Source of the DNA: Candidatus Bathyarchaeota archaeon
GTDB taxonomy: Archaea; Thermoproteota; Bathyarchaeia; TCS64
Reading direction: 5' to 3'
DNA length: 6,891 nucleotides
Assembly (NCBI GenBank): GCA_937877765.1
Contig: CALGBN010000342.1
Location: forward strand, 1 to 6,891
The notes beneath the pieces were generated by a model, which did not search any database, was not told the DNA's origin, and saw only the letters and a list, made by a program, of their open reading frames with translations. Below, piece by piece: positions 6,838 to 6,891 of the stretch. The position numbers and the translations under genes were made by a program. How positions within the stretch are numbered: position 1 is the first letter of the stretch; each line of letters starts with the position of its first letter.

Positions 6838-6891
6838 CTGTCTCTTATACACATCTCCGAGCCCACGAGACCTCTCTACATCTCGTATGCC
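6838..6891 (+). other. Illumina Nextera adapter read-through (not genomic)
   Basis: The segment begins with the 19-base Tn5 mosaic end CTGTCTCTTATACACATCT (6838-6856). The rest of the Nextera Read 2 adapter follows, CCGAGCCCACGAGAC (6857-6871). Next come eight bases, CTCTCTAC (6872-6879), which match the i7 index I know as N707, then ATCTCGTATGCC (6880-6891), the start of the P7 flow-cell sequence. Read in the pyrI frame it gives the well-known artefact tail SLIHISEPTRPLYISYA. On the other strand it starts a false protein with MGSEMCIRD. Confidence 0.

Noticed and set aside
6528..6866. Minus-strand ORF of 112 residues beginning MGSEMCIRD
   Set aside because: Its start lies in the Nextera adapter and the rest is antisense to pyrI, which matches its family well in the plus frame.

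Overview
The window looks like the end of an assembled contig from an uncultured archaeon. The archaeal signs are a GGTGA-type ribosome binding site, TTTATA-like boxes upstream of genes, T-rich tracts straight after stop codons, TTG starts, an allosteric aspartate carbamoyltransferase chain (PyrI), an archaeal-style winged-helix regulator and a large S-layer-like exported protein. Base composition is moderate. I cannot place it below Archaea from the sequence alone; an Asgard (Thorarchaeia-like) or Bathyarchaeia-like source is a guess.

Layout. Positions 1-1560 (minus strand) hold the start and most of a membrane-anchored S49 (SppA-type) serine peptidase. Its C-terminal half is a second, GATase-like/DUF4350-like domain, and the gene runs off the left edge. 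A 100-bp divergent promoter region separates it from a plus-strand TPR protein (1661-2548). A T-rich tract follows, then a small winged-helix transcriptional regulator (2635-2985). The 114 bp between this regulator and the next gene, together with the regulator's stop codon, contain two matching 19-bp inverted repeats (TGTCACC-N5-GGTGACA type). They look like operator sites. Next is the dominant gene of the window, a 1131-residue exported protein with a Sec signal peptide, nine N-glycosylation sequons, 19 cysteines and a C-terminal region resembling archaeal S-layer proteins (3100-6495). After T-tracts comes the beginning of pyrI (6562-6837).

The last 54 bases (6838-6891) are not genomic. They are Illumina Nextera read-through: the transposon mosaic end and Read 2 adapter, an 8-base i7 index and the start of P7. 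pyrI is therefore cut off by a library artefact, and its apparent C-terminal residues after position 6837 are spurious.

How the genes may work together is inference. The regulator probably controls itself and/or the surface-protein gene through the paired sites. The S49 peptidase and the surface protein both act at or outside the membrane, but no operon links them. pyrI is a pyrimidine biosynthesis gene that appears unrelated to its neighbours, and no pyrB is visible here.

[Form note: the original answer gave no feature confidence values; each 0 in that field is a placeholder required by the schema, not an estimate.]
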